The notes under the pieces are model-generated. The model was given only the letters and a program-made list of their open reading frames with translations, did not search any database and was not told where the DNA came from. Positions 1-5,782 of a DNA stretch of 11,772 nt are shown in pieces; positions within the stretch are counted from its first letter, which is position 1; each line of letters opens with the position of its first letter. Position numbers and translations under genes: made by a program. The DNA lies in NCBI GenBank assembly GCA_024653795.1, contig JANLHY010000067.1, positions 1-11,772 of the forward strand. Direction: 5' to 3'. The DNA comes from Candidatus Brocadiaceae bacterium. Its GTDB lineage: Bacteria; Planctomycetota; Brocadiia; Brocadiales; Brocadiaceae.

Positions 1-1
1 G

Positions 2-370
2 GAGGTATGTTACAATGAAGGGGATGATATTGAATCTATGGGGGAAAACAAGGTGTTCTCTAAAGTAATGGAAGGATTGAGAGATTTTTATCGTATCTCC
101 GATGCAGATGTTTTAGATATGTGGAGTAAAAAGGTTCCTTTTGCTTACTCTATATATGAATTAGAATATAAGGAAAGGTTACTAAGATTAGCGGAGTTTA
201 TCTTTGGCGTAGATAATCTTATTTCCTTTGGCAGGCAGGGATCTTTTCGGTATAACCACATGACAAACAGGGTTATGGACGCATGTAATAGTGTTTATAG
301 TTTTCTAGAATCTGGAATAACCAAAAAAGAATTTTTGGTTTCTCCTGACCCAAAATCTGATTTCTTTTAA
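2..370 (+). CDS. FAD-dependent oxidoreductase (UDP-galactopyranose mutase / amine oxidase-like), C-terminal part
   Basis: The frame is open from the left edge, so this is the 3' end of a gene that starts outside the window; the Met at 38 is internal. The visible ~122 residues match, by my recognition, the C-terminal end of the NAD(P)/FAD-binding oxidoreductases that resemble UDP-galactopyranose mutase and protoporphyrinogen oxidase. The landmarks are an EVCYNEGD-type stretch at the very start, then VPFAYSIYELEYKERL, then the FAD-proximal signature ISFGRQGSFRYNHM. In the family this last block lies near the isoalloxazine ring and is followed by a short amphipathic C-terminal helix, as here. 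Proteins of this type are common in polysaccharide gene clusters, where they may rearrange or oxidise nucleotide sugars; the substrate cannot be told from this fragment. Codon use is AT-rich, unlike the sulfotransferase downstream. Confidence 0.75.
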   Translation, partial: EVCYNEGDDIESMGENKVFSKVMEGLRDFYRISDADVLDMWSKKVPFAYSIYELEYKERLLRLAEFIFGVDNLISFGRQGSFRYNHMTNRVMDACNSVYSFLESGITKKEFLVSPDPKSDFF

Positions 371-669
371 CGGTTTGTTCCTGCCACAACGGATATTCTG
401 TTCCGTCATTATATTAATTTGACTCAGTGTTGAAAAACGGTTAAGATTCCCCTCTGGCTAGGATCGCTCGCGTGGTAGTCCCAGGAGCATGCTATGTCAG
501 CAGAAGCCTAGCCCGAAGGGACCGCAAAAGAAAAGGGAAGATTCCTAGAATTAAGTATGGTGTCCCCAGAATTAGCAATAAAATTGCGATGTCATTAGTG
601 TGAGTGCATTATGGGAGTTAATGACATTATTTTAACTTGATTGCACCTGTTATTGACAACACCTGCATT
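371..669. other. Non-coding stretch containing the repeat copy and two small inverted repeats
   Basis: Apart from the 155-bp repeat, this gap holds a short hairpin (GCAAT 575-579 with ATTGC 583-587) and a 9-bp perfect inverted repeat, ATGTCATTA (589-597) with TAATGACAT (619-627), separated by 21 nt. The latter sits 40-80 nt before the preferred sulfotransferase start and could be an operator or just a chance palindrome. No clear promoter and no Shine-Dalgarno sequence is visible. Confidence 0.4.
421..575 (+). repeat. Copy 1 of a 155-bp dispersed repeat (MITE-like), left end degraded
   Basis: This block is repeated at 3365-3519 in the same orientation with only six differences over 155 bp, all of them transitions (positions 471, 496, 499, 510, 523 and 547). 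Its right end (549-567) carries the terminal sequence AATTAAGTATGGTGTCCCC, which in copy 2 is matched by a perfect inverted partner on the left. Here the left partner has decayed or been lost; only a TATTAATT-like trace remains just before 421. It has no convincing coding content. It can fold: GGCTAGG (456-462) pairs with CCTAGCC (507-513), extended by CCCT (450-453) with AGGG (517-520). It lies between the AT-rich oxidoreductase and the higher-GC sulfotransferase. Confidence 0.85.
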
Positions 670-1440
670 ATGGATCAACCAAGATTCTCGAAACTCTTTG
701 TCGTTGGCGTAGGTCACATCGGTAGCACCTTGCTGGGGCGTATGCTCAATATGCACCCGGACATAATTTGTGTGGGCGAGTTGCTACGGCTTGACCATGC
801 GGTAGACAACCCCGATGAGCATTGTTCTTGTGGCACGCCGCTAAACATGTGTTCTTTTTGGAGCCGGTGGGCGCCGAAATTTCCTGAGTCAGTAAAACGC
901 GACTATCTCCAATGGACGCCGGAGTTAATTGACTACATCCGCACCGGAGAAGGTAAAAAGGTTATCGTAGACCTTTCAAAGACCAGGTCATACCGCTTAA
1001 CCAAGGACTGGAAAGACGAAGACATCTGCTACCTGCTTATTGTGCGTGATCCACGTGGGGTGATGCGTTCGGCGCTCCATAAAGGGGGAGATCTGTCTGA
1101 TTTGCTGCCGAGACACAAGAAATGGATTGAGCGATACGAATCTTTTGCAAAGAAACGGCGAACAACATGCCTGACTGTTTTTTACGAGGAACTTGTGACC
1201 TCGCCAGAAACACAGTTGCAGCGAGTATGCGATTTCCTTGGGCTGAGCTTTTTCCCCGCGATGCTTACACCCGATTCGAAGACACATCACTTTGTACGTT
1301 CCAGTGGCTCCCGCTACCTCAAAAGTATAAACAAATTGAGGGTAGACGATCGATGGCGTACCGAACTGACGCCAGAACAAATTGAGCGCATCAACAAATA
1401 CCCCGGCAAAGTAGACATGTACCGTCATCGCTACCAGTAA
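670..1440 (+). CDS. Sulfotransferase family protein
   Basis: Predicted PAPS-dependent sulfotransferase, transferring sulfate from 3'-phosphoadenosine-5'-phosphosulfate to a hydroxyl or amine acceptor. With the ATG start it is 256 residues. The 5'-phosphosulfate loop is GVGHIGSTLLGR (about residues 13-24). The 3'-phosphate-binding segment is VRDPRGVMRSAL (125-136). A Cys-rich CSCGTPLNMCSFW stretch (52-64), common in bacterial members, lies between them. FYEELVTSPE (171-180) leads into the usual LQRVCDFLGL helix. Length and motif order fit an intact enzyme. A TTG at 637 would add 11 residues, but neither start has a good Shine-Dalgarno; ATG 670 is preferred because it leaves the usual short lead before the P-loop. 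The acceptor is unknown; the neighbourhood suggests a cell-surface glycan. Base composition is higher in GC than the oxidoreductase before it, suggesting a different origin. Confidence 0.88.
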   Translation: MDQPRFSKLFVVGVGHIGSTLLGRMLNMHPDIICVGELLRLDHAVDNPDEHCSCGTPLNMCSFWSRWAPKFPESVKRDYLQWTPELIDYIRTGEGKKVIVDLSKTRSYRLTKDWKDEDICYLLIVRDPRGVMRSALHKGGDLSDLLPRHKKWIERYESFAKKRRTTCLTVFYEELVTSPETQLQRVCDFLGLSFFPAMLTPDSKTHHFVRSSGSRYLKSINKLRVDDRWRTELTPEQIERINKYPGKVDMYRHRYQ

Positions 1441-1455
1441 ATAATGGAGATTCGC

Positions 1456-2046
1456 ATGGGTTATCCCCTGAAAAAAGAATCTGAAAGGAAGTTCACTTGG
1501 ACCGACTACCTTACATGGCATGAAGATGAGCGTTGGGAGGTAATAGACGGTGAAGCGTATTGCATGACACCGGCGCCTTCCATAAGACATCAAGATATAG
1601 TTGTTAACCTTGCAACCCGACTAAAGCAAAAACTCGGCGGTGGCCCATGCCGCCCCTTTGTGGCGCCCACAGATGTTGTCCTTTCCGAATACGATGTCGT
1701 CCAGCCTGACATACTCGTTGTCTGCGATAAAAAGAAGATAACCGATGCCAACATACAAGGCGCCCCCGACCTGATTATTGAGGTTCTCTCACCTAATACA
1801 TCTCTTAAAGACAAGCGGGAAAAGAAGTCCCTATATGAAAGATTTGGAGTGCGGGAGTATATAATCGTCGATCCCCTTGAGCAGTATGTGGAAAGGTTTC
1901 TGTTTGAGGATGATGGTACTTACGGAAAAGGGGAGGTCTTTGGTCCTCAAGAGGTCTTGCAGATCAACTCGCTTGAAGGAATTGATATCAGTCTCTGGGA
2001 GGTATTTGAGGTTGAGGGTCCAAAAGAGATAAAAGAGAGAGATTAA
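1456..2046 (+). CDS. Uma2 family endonuclease (DUF820, PD-(D/E)XK fold)
   Basis: Matches the Uma2/DUF820 family, predicted restriction-endonuclease-fold proteins of unknown biological role that are often multicopy in environmental bacteria. Counting from the upstream ATG at 1444 (200 residues), it shows the N-terminal FTWTDYLTW and WEVIDGEAY (31-39) blocks. The putative catalytic core is QPDILVV (87-93) followed by PDLIIEVLSPNTS (108-120) and DKREKKSLYERFGVREYIIVDP (123-144), with Asp89, Glu113 and a Lys around 124-128 as likely active-site residues. The second ATG (1456) is preferred because GGAG at 1446-1449 sits 6 nt upstream; ATG 1444 has no Shine-Dalgarno. The gene begins just after the sulfotransferase stop, so the two are probably cotranscribed, though no functional link is known. 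Full family length, apparently intact. Confidence 0.9.
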   Translation: MGYPLKKESERKFTWTDYLTWHEDERWEVIDGEAYCMTPAPSIRHQDIVVNLATRLKQKLGGGPCRPFVAPTDVVLSEYDVVQPDILVVCDKKKITDANIQGAPDLIIEVLSPNTSLKDKREKKSLYERFGVREYIIVDPLEQYVERFLFEDDGTYGKGEVFGPQEVLQINSLEGIDISLWEVFEVEGPKEIKERD

Positions 2047-2429
2047 GCCGCCTTTCTTTTCTCCTGTCTTCCCGTTCCGCTTCTTTTATTACTGTTTTAG
2101 CCATCTCTTCCCAATCTCCATCCTGAATGGCTCCAATGTCTTTAATATCACGTCAAGCCTGTCCTCATGAAAATGGGGAATCGCTGGAGAGTTTCTTTCC
2201 GAATATTCGACTATCTTTCTTATCTATCACTCCTGTATAATTATTATTTCTGCAAATTTACAGCTTAGAAGATTTAAGGTGAAAAATTAGTTGGAAGTAT
2301 TATAATAGCTAAGCAAAAATATCAATATTTACTTTTTAAGATGTGACCCTCTTCCTATTTTTGCGAGCGATATGGACAGGATATTCAGGCAAGCAGCCTC
2401 TCAAAAGAAGTAAAATGTTGGAGGAATAA
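2047..2429. other. Intergenic stretch with possible decayed minus-strand coding sequence and upstream region of a methyltransferase gene
   Basis: No intact gene. On the minus strand, roughly 2230 down to 2050, one frame reads protein-like segments (for example DIGAIQDGDWEEMAKTVIKE, then a charged tail) interrupted by two stops, while a neighbouring frame gives KIVEYSERNSPAIPHFHEDR upstream of it. This resembles a small gene broken by a frameshift, but I do not recognise the family. The 2230-2429 part is very AT-rich and probably holds the promoter for the gene that follows. Confidence 0.3.
2301..2306 (+). promoter_or_regulatory. Possible -10 box upstream of methyltransferase gene
   Basis: A perfect TATAAT lies about 125 nt before the GTG start at 2430 in very AT-rich DNA. 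The expected -35 position (around 2278-2283) is poor, so this rests on the -10 alone. Another TATAAT at 2236-2241 is equally possible. Confidence 0.22.
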
Positions 2430-3224
2430 GTGGCAACGGATAAAAATCTCAAACGAGAAAAGGTGTGGGAACTGGTTAATGCCCATATTAAACCAGGCGG
2501 CAGGGTTTTGGAAATTAGTTGTGGAGAAGGCAAGACTTTAGAGAGGTTGCAGCAAGACGGCTATGTGGTCAGAGGTACGAATTATTCAAAATATCCTGAT
2601 GCTATAAAATCTGTTGAGATAGACGAAGGGGTGGATATATTCAAAGGCATGCCGTATGATAACGAGAGTTTTGACTGTGTAATTCTGAGCGATGTGATAG
2701 AACACTTCCCGGATCACAATGCGGCAATTAAGGAGATTGCAAGAGTCATGAAAATAGGTGGGCAAGTTATAATTCTTACACCAAACACCCTTAAGACAAG
2801 CTCACGTCTCAGCTTCCTTTTCACAGGTTTCTTTAAAATAAAACGAGCCTTTGTAGGATTTGATGTCCCTGCAGAAAAGGCATTTACCTTTCACAACAAC
2901 CCACCCCACCTGCCGACTTTTTTATACCTGTTGCATTCCAACTTTCTTGAATGCATCAAGGTTGATGCTGTTGGATACAAAGTAAAATCTTATTTTTTCT
3001 GGCTGATATTTTTCCCACTTATAATGCCAATGACCTATTTTAAAACTCATGTTGCAGAAAAGAATATTAAAGTATCAGGGACTTCTCCTCTTTTGTTCTC
3101 CACTCTTACTTCCTTCAAGACGCTCTGCGGGGAGTACTGGATTACTGTTTCTAGGAAAGTAGATGCATCAGCAAGACCCAATATAATTAAAACAAAGCTT
3201 CCAAAATGGGTTGAAAAGAGTTAA
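2430..3224 (+). CDS. Class I SAM-dependent methyltransferase
   Basis: A 264-residue class I (Rossmann) methyltransferase of the Methyltransf_11/UbiE-like kind. The SAM-binding motif I is VLEISCGEGKT (26-36). An acidic loop follows (VEIDEGVDIF), then ILSDVIEHF (85-93) at the motif II/post-II position, and ILTPN (115-119) before the C-terminal half. The C-terminal part is unusual for soluble members in having a strongly hydrophobic stretch (about 187-204, FFWLIFFPLIMPMTYF), so it may touch the membrane or bind a lipid-linked glycan. The GTG start is well supported by GGAGG at 2420-2424, 5 nt upstream. The next reading frame, a truncated GT2, begins 26 nt after the stop with its own Shine-Dalgarno, so the pair was an operon. 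Probable role is methylation of a sugar or lipid-linked intermediate; the acceptor is unknown. Confidence 0.88.
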   Translation: MATDKNLKREKVWELVNAHIKPGGRVLEISCGEGKTLERLQQDGYVVRGTNYSKYPDAIKSVEIDEGVDIFKGMPYDNESFDCVILSDVIEHFPDHNAAIKEIARVMKIGGQVIILTPNTLKTSSRLSFLFTGFFKIKRAFVGFDVPAEKAFTFHNNPPHLPTFLYLLHSNFLECIKVDAVGYKVKSYFFWLIFFPLIMPMTYFKTHVAEKNIKVSGTSPLLFSTLTSFKTLCGEYWITVSRKVDASARPNIIKTKLPKWVEKS

Positions 3225-3250
3225 GTTGAACCTTATCATAAGGAAAAAGC

Positions 3251-3388
3251 ATGCCTAATGTGTCGGTTATAATACCCACTTATAACAGGGCTTCAATGGC
3301 AATAGAGGCCATTGAAGATGATTCCGTGATTCCGGGATTCCCGGGGACACCATACTTAATTATTGACTCAGTGTTGAAAAACGGTTAA
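3251..3388 (+). pseudogene. Truncated family 2 glycosyltransferase, cut off by MITE insertion
   Basis: A short frame opens at ATG 3251 with a good Shine-Dalgarno (AAGGA, 6 nt upstream). It reads MPNVSVIIPTYNRASMAIEA, the classic N-terminus of a GT2 (GT-A fold) glycosyltransferase: first beta strand and the PTYNR nucleotide-sugar-binding turn. From about residue 23 (after 3316) the resemblance stops, the frame runs into the inverted-repeat end of the MITE at 3343, and it terminates inside the element at 3386-3388, giving only 45 codons instead of the usual 230-350. None of the rest of a GT2 is found on the far side of the repeat, so the downstream part was deleted or moved, not simply split. 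Non-functional as a glycosyltransferase. Confidence 0.8.
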
Positions 3389-3511
3389 GATTCCCCTCTG
3401 GCTAGGATCGCTCGTGTGGTAGTCCCAGGAGCATGCTATATCGGCAGAAGCCTGGCCCGAAGGGACCACAAAAGAAAAGGGAAGATTCCTAAAATTAAGT
3501 ATGGTGTCCCC
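3343..3511 (+). mobile_element. MITE-like element, copy 2, with perfect 19-bp terminal inverted repeats
   Basis: Bounded by GGGGACACCATACTTAATT (3343-3361) and its exact reverse complement (3493-3511), giving a 169-bp non-coding unit. The inner part, with eight extra bases to 3519, is the 155-bp sequence also present at 421-575. No transposase is encoded, so if mobile it moves in trans. No clear target-site duplication is visible. It separates the broken GT2 from GC-rich DNA. The internal stem GGCTAGG (3400-3406) with CCTGGCC (3451-3457) is conserved with copy 1, one pair having become a wobble pair. The family is not recognised with confidence. Confidence 0.75.
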
Positions 3512-3571
3512 AGAATTAGTTTATCATCTTATGGTGTTCCGACGCGTGAGTTGACCTGCGGGGTGACGAAC

Positions 3572-4393
3572 ATGAGCAAATTCGAGCAACACGAAATCGG
3601 AAGGTTCGTTGAAGAATTCTTTCGCTCACGAGGCGGTCTGCCTGGCAAGCTGGTGGTGGACTTGCCTGCGGGCGAGGGACGTATGAGCCGGACGTTGCGC
3701 GACCTCGGCGCCACGGTGGAACCTTACGATCTTTACCCGGAGTTTTTCAAGGTCGAGGGGATGACGTGCCGTTTTGCCGACCTCGAACAGGAACTTCCCA
3801 TCCCCAGCAGGCATGCGGATTACGTGGTGTTCCAGGAAGGACTCGAACACCTGCCCGACCAACTGCGTGCATTGCGCGAGTTTAATCGCATTCTGAAAGA
3901 GGGCGGGCGTCTCGTTCTGACCACCCCCAATCCGTCCTGCCTGCGGGCCCGGCTGTGCCATTTTCTGATTGAAGGCTACCTGTTCAACCAGCTGCCCATC
4001 AATGAAGCCAACGCCATCCGGTTTCTGGACAACTCGAAAGGCCGCTATTATTTCGGGCACGTTTTTCTCATCAGCGCGCAGCGTTTGCGCATTCTGGCGC
4101 GCATCGCGGGCTTCCGCATCGCCGGCATCCACCCGAACCGTTACAGCAAATCCTCCGTGTTGCTCGGCGTGACTTACCCGGTGCTGTTTCTTTTCAACTG
4201 GTTCGCTTATCAAAAGACGCGGCGGCGCTACCGGCGGCTTGAAGCGTCGTGGCTACGGCAAACGCTGCGCGAAGTCATGGCGCTCAACCTGAACCCGCGA
4301 ATCCTTTTCGCCAAAAAACTGTTCTTCGAGCTGGAAAAAATCTGCGAACCGCATGAAGCCGGCGCAGCGTTTGTGGACCGGACGAAGCAATAG
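3572..4393 (+). CDS. Class I SAM-dependent methyltransferase (GC-rich, probably acquired)
   Basis: A 273-residue class I methyltransferase. Motif I is VVDLPAGEGRMS (28-39); Asp53 in PYDLYP is a plausible ribose-binding acidic residue; VFQEGLEHLPD (86-96) and LTTPNP (116-121) follow in the standard order. The C-terminal half has a hydrophobic segment (about 194-212) and then a basic stretch (QKTRRRYRR), suggesting membrane association. The open frame extends back to a GTG at 3416, but those 52 codons lie mainly inside the MITE copy and are not credible as protein; ATG 3572 puts the start at a normal distance before motif I, with only a weak GGGGTG upstream. GC content, especially at third codon positions, is far higher than in any neighbour. 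With the transposase remnant just after it, this points to horizontal acquisition. Acceptor unknown. Confidence 0.85.
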   Translation: MSKFEQHEIGRFVEEFFRSRGGLPGKLVVDLPAGEGRMSRTLRDLGATVEPYDLYPEFFKVEGMTCRFADLEQELPIPSRHADYVVFQEGLEHLPDQLRALREFNRILKEGGRLVLTTPNPSCLRARLCHFLIEGYLFNQLPINEANAIRFLDNSKGRYYFGHVFLISAQRLRILARIAGFRIAGIHPNRYSKSSVLLGVTYPVLFLFNWFAYQKTRRRYRRLEASWLRQTLREVMALNLNPRILFAKKLFFELEKICEPHEAGAAFVDRTKQ

Positions 4394-4424
4394 GAATCTC
4401 TTTCCGGGAAGCCTGGGATTCATC

Positions 4425-4619
4425 CGGCGGGGCGAACCGCTGGGCAGCGGCGCGATGGAATCGAGTTATCGGCAATATCAATGCCGGTTCAAGCGGCCAG
4501 GACAGTTCTGGAGTCGGGCTAGAGACGAAGCGCTGATGTGTTTGGAAACCTTCTGGCGCAACGACCGATGGCACTTGCTGTTCCCTCACGCAACCTTCGG
4601 CGACCCCTCCAAAAACTGA
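4425..4619 (+). pseudogene. C-terminal remnant of a DDE transposase
   Basis: About 64 codons with no valid start, reading RRGEPLGSGAMES, then QYQCRFKRPGQFWS, then ALMCLETFWRNDRWHLLFPH before a TGA at 4617-4619. I recognise this as the tail of an insertion-sequence transposase; the GSGAMES block holds the last acidic residue of the DDE triad (Glu codon 4461-4463) in several IS families that share the GSG..E arrangement, and the aromatic/basic tail is characteristic. Everything N-terminal, including the first two catalytic acids, is missing, so it cannot act. It lies 31 nt past the methyltransferase stop and shares that gene's high GC, so the two probably arrived together. The exact IS family is uncertain. 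Confidence 0.72.
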
Positions 4620-4743
4620 GATGCATTCCGGCCTCGTCTTGGGTAACACCTATTTATCTGAACCAAAAATCATCTTGCCCGTCGCTCGTTGCTCTACTAC
4701 CCAACACCCATTACCTATAACCCAAAATAAAGGAGACAGCGCA

Positions 4744-4923
4744 ATGAACCAAAAATCTTTACCTAAAACGGTTATCTGATATTATAGAAATGGACAGGTG
4801 GAGTTTTATTTAAGAAGAAATATTCTATTTGAGCATGCTTTTATCTGTCTCAAATTACTTAAGTATTCTACAATTTTTAGGTATTATTCAGGGCTGGTTC
4901 AATTTTGTAAATTGAATCAATAA
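4744..4923 (+). pseudogene. Possible decayed small gene with in-frame early stop
   Basis: ATG 4744 has a strong Shine-Dalgarno (AAGGAG at 4730-4735). Codons 1-11 read MNQKSLPKTVI, codon 12 is TGA, and codons 13-59 are open until TAA at 4921-4923. The product is not recognised and chance cannot be excluded in AT-rich DNA, but a good initiation site with nothing to translate is suggestive of a broken gene. Confidence 0.22.
4896..4918 (-). terminator. Possible hairpin terminator of the minus-strand cluster
   Basis: A 10-bp AT-rich stem (GGTTCAATTT 4896-4905 with AAATTGAATC 4909-4918, one G-T pair, 3-nt loop) lies about 43 nt beyond the stop of the last minus-strand gene. There is no T-run on the minus strand, so it is not a classical intrinsic terminator; position between convergent blocks is the main support. 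Confidence 0.25.
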
Positions 4924-4960
4924 AAGCAAAATCTACCAAGAAATGAATGCATAAAATTGA

Positions 4961-5737
4961 TTAATCTTTACTTCCTTTTGAAGCTACAAGCAGAATGTTC
5001 CGCACCCTTAAGTGACTCCAAAAGAATTTTATCTTGAGGCCGGACATTACTTTCTCAAGAAAGACCTTATAGTCTGCATTTACCAGCTTTGAACCGCTTA
5101 TCAGGGTTGATTTAAATCCACAAAATCCCACATTTTCCATTTTTTCTTTTAATTCATGGTAAGAAAACATGCATAAGTGTCCTTCACGATTCTTATGATG
5201 GCCTAATCTATTTGGGCACCACACAAGATACATGCCTTTGGGTTTCAAGATTCGCAAGACTTCTAAAAGGTGTGTATCAACGTCTTCAGGATGAAGATGT
5301 TCAATCATGGAAGTACTAATTACCCAATCAAAAAATTCTGAAGGAAAATTCAAATTGACCGCTGACATCTGCAAAAACTCTACATTTTTAAGCTGATTTT
5401 GTGAGCCTGACAAGAAATCACGTCGATTTATGGCCGCCTCGACAGCTTTTGCAGAAATATCTATTCCGATCACGCTAGTTGCATGACTCGCCAGGGCACA
5501 TGTTAAATCGCCTAACCCACATCCAATTTCTAAGATTCGTTCGTGGGATTGTCCAATAATATGTTTGAAGTTTGAAATTCTCTCAAGTCTTCTTTGTTTT
5601 GGGTTATAATTTGAAATACCGTGATTTTTCAAGAGGTTTTCGTAAGCCTTATCATAGGCATCTTCTGAAACTTTTTTTCTGGTTGTCTGACCGGCGGTTA
5701 AGATGTTTTTGAATAATTGATTTTTCTGTGTATCCAT
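4961..5737 (-). CDS. Class I SAM-dependent methyltransferase
   Basis: A 258-residue methyltransferase with an N-terminal helical extension of about 65 residues. The SAM site is ILEIGCGLGDLT (68-79), followed by GIDIS (91-95), whose acidic residue should bind the ribose, then STSMIEHLHPED (141-152) and LVWCPN (171-176). The ILKPKG turn (163-168) is the usual lead into strand 5. A His-rich loop after WCPN (LGHHKNREGH) may bind the acceptor. The ATG start has AAGGA 5 nt upstream. It is the last gene of the minus-strand cluster, 45 nt after the WaaG-like glycosyltransferase, so it probably modifies the glycan or lipid-linked glycan made by that cluster. It resembles UbiG/Methyltransf_11-type enzymes, but no specific acceptor can be assigned. 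Appears intact. Confidence 0.87.
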   Translation of the reverse strand: MDTQKNQLFKNILTAGQTTRKKVSEDAYDKAYENLLKNHGISNYNPKQRRLERISNFKHIIGQSHERILEIGCGLGDLTCALASHATSVIGIDISAKAVEAAINRRDFLSGSQNQLKNVEFLQMSAVNLNFPSEFFDWVISTSMIEHLHPEDVDTHLLEVLRILKPKGMYLVWCPNRLGHHKNREGHLCMFSYHELKEKMENVGFCGFKSTLISGSKLVNADYKVFLEKVMSGLKIKFFWSHLRVRNILLVASKGSKD

Positions 5738-5782
5738 TGCTTTCCTTATTGGCGTTGAATAAAAAGCCGCTGACGAAGCCGC

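Larger units (their letters stand above)
4620..4960. other. AT-rich non-coding stretch between converging gene blocks
   Basis: No intact gene. At 4730-4735 AAGGAG lies 8 nt before ATG 4744, a good initiation site, but the frame stops after 11 codons (TGA 4777-4779). Beyond that stop the same frame stays open to 4923 (47 codons, beginning YYRNGQVEFYLRRN). This may be the start of a gene killed by a nonsense mutation or deletion. GC content drops sharply at about 4625. Confidence 0.4.

Noticed and set aside
319..340. Perfect 9-bp hairpin AACCAAAAA/TTTTTGGTT with a 4-nt loop near the end of the oxidoreductase gene
   Set aside because: It lies inside the coding sequence before the stop and lacks a T-run, so it does not qualify as a terminator.
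997..1593. 198-codon minus-strand open frame opposite the sulfotransferase gene
   Set aside because: It overlaps two genes with clear family motifs and its translation shows no recognisable domain; it is a shadow frame.
1456..2046. Uma2 nuclease as part of a defence or toxin-antitoxin system
   Set aside because: No antitoxin, methyltransferase specific to DNA, or other defence gene accompanies it; the nearby methyltransferases look like small-molecule or glycan types.
3416..3571. N-terminal extension of the GC-rich methyltransferase from a GTG inside the repeat
   Set aside because: The extra 52 codons lie mostly in the MITE sequence, and the composition shift and domain start both favour ATG 3572.
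3626..4213. 195-codon minus-strand open frame opposite the GC-rich methyltransferase
   Set aside because: Long antisense frames are expected in GC-rich coding DNA, and the plus-strand product has complete methyltransferase motifs.
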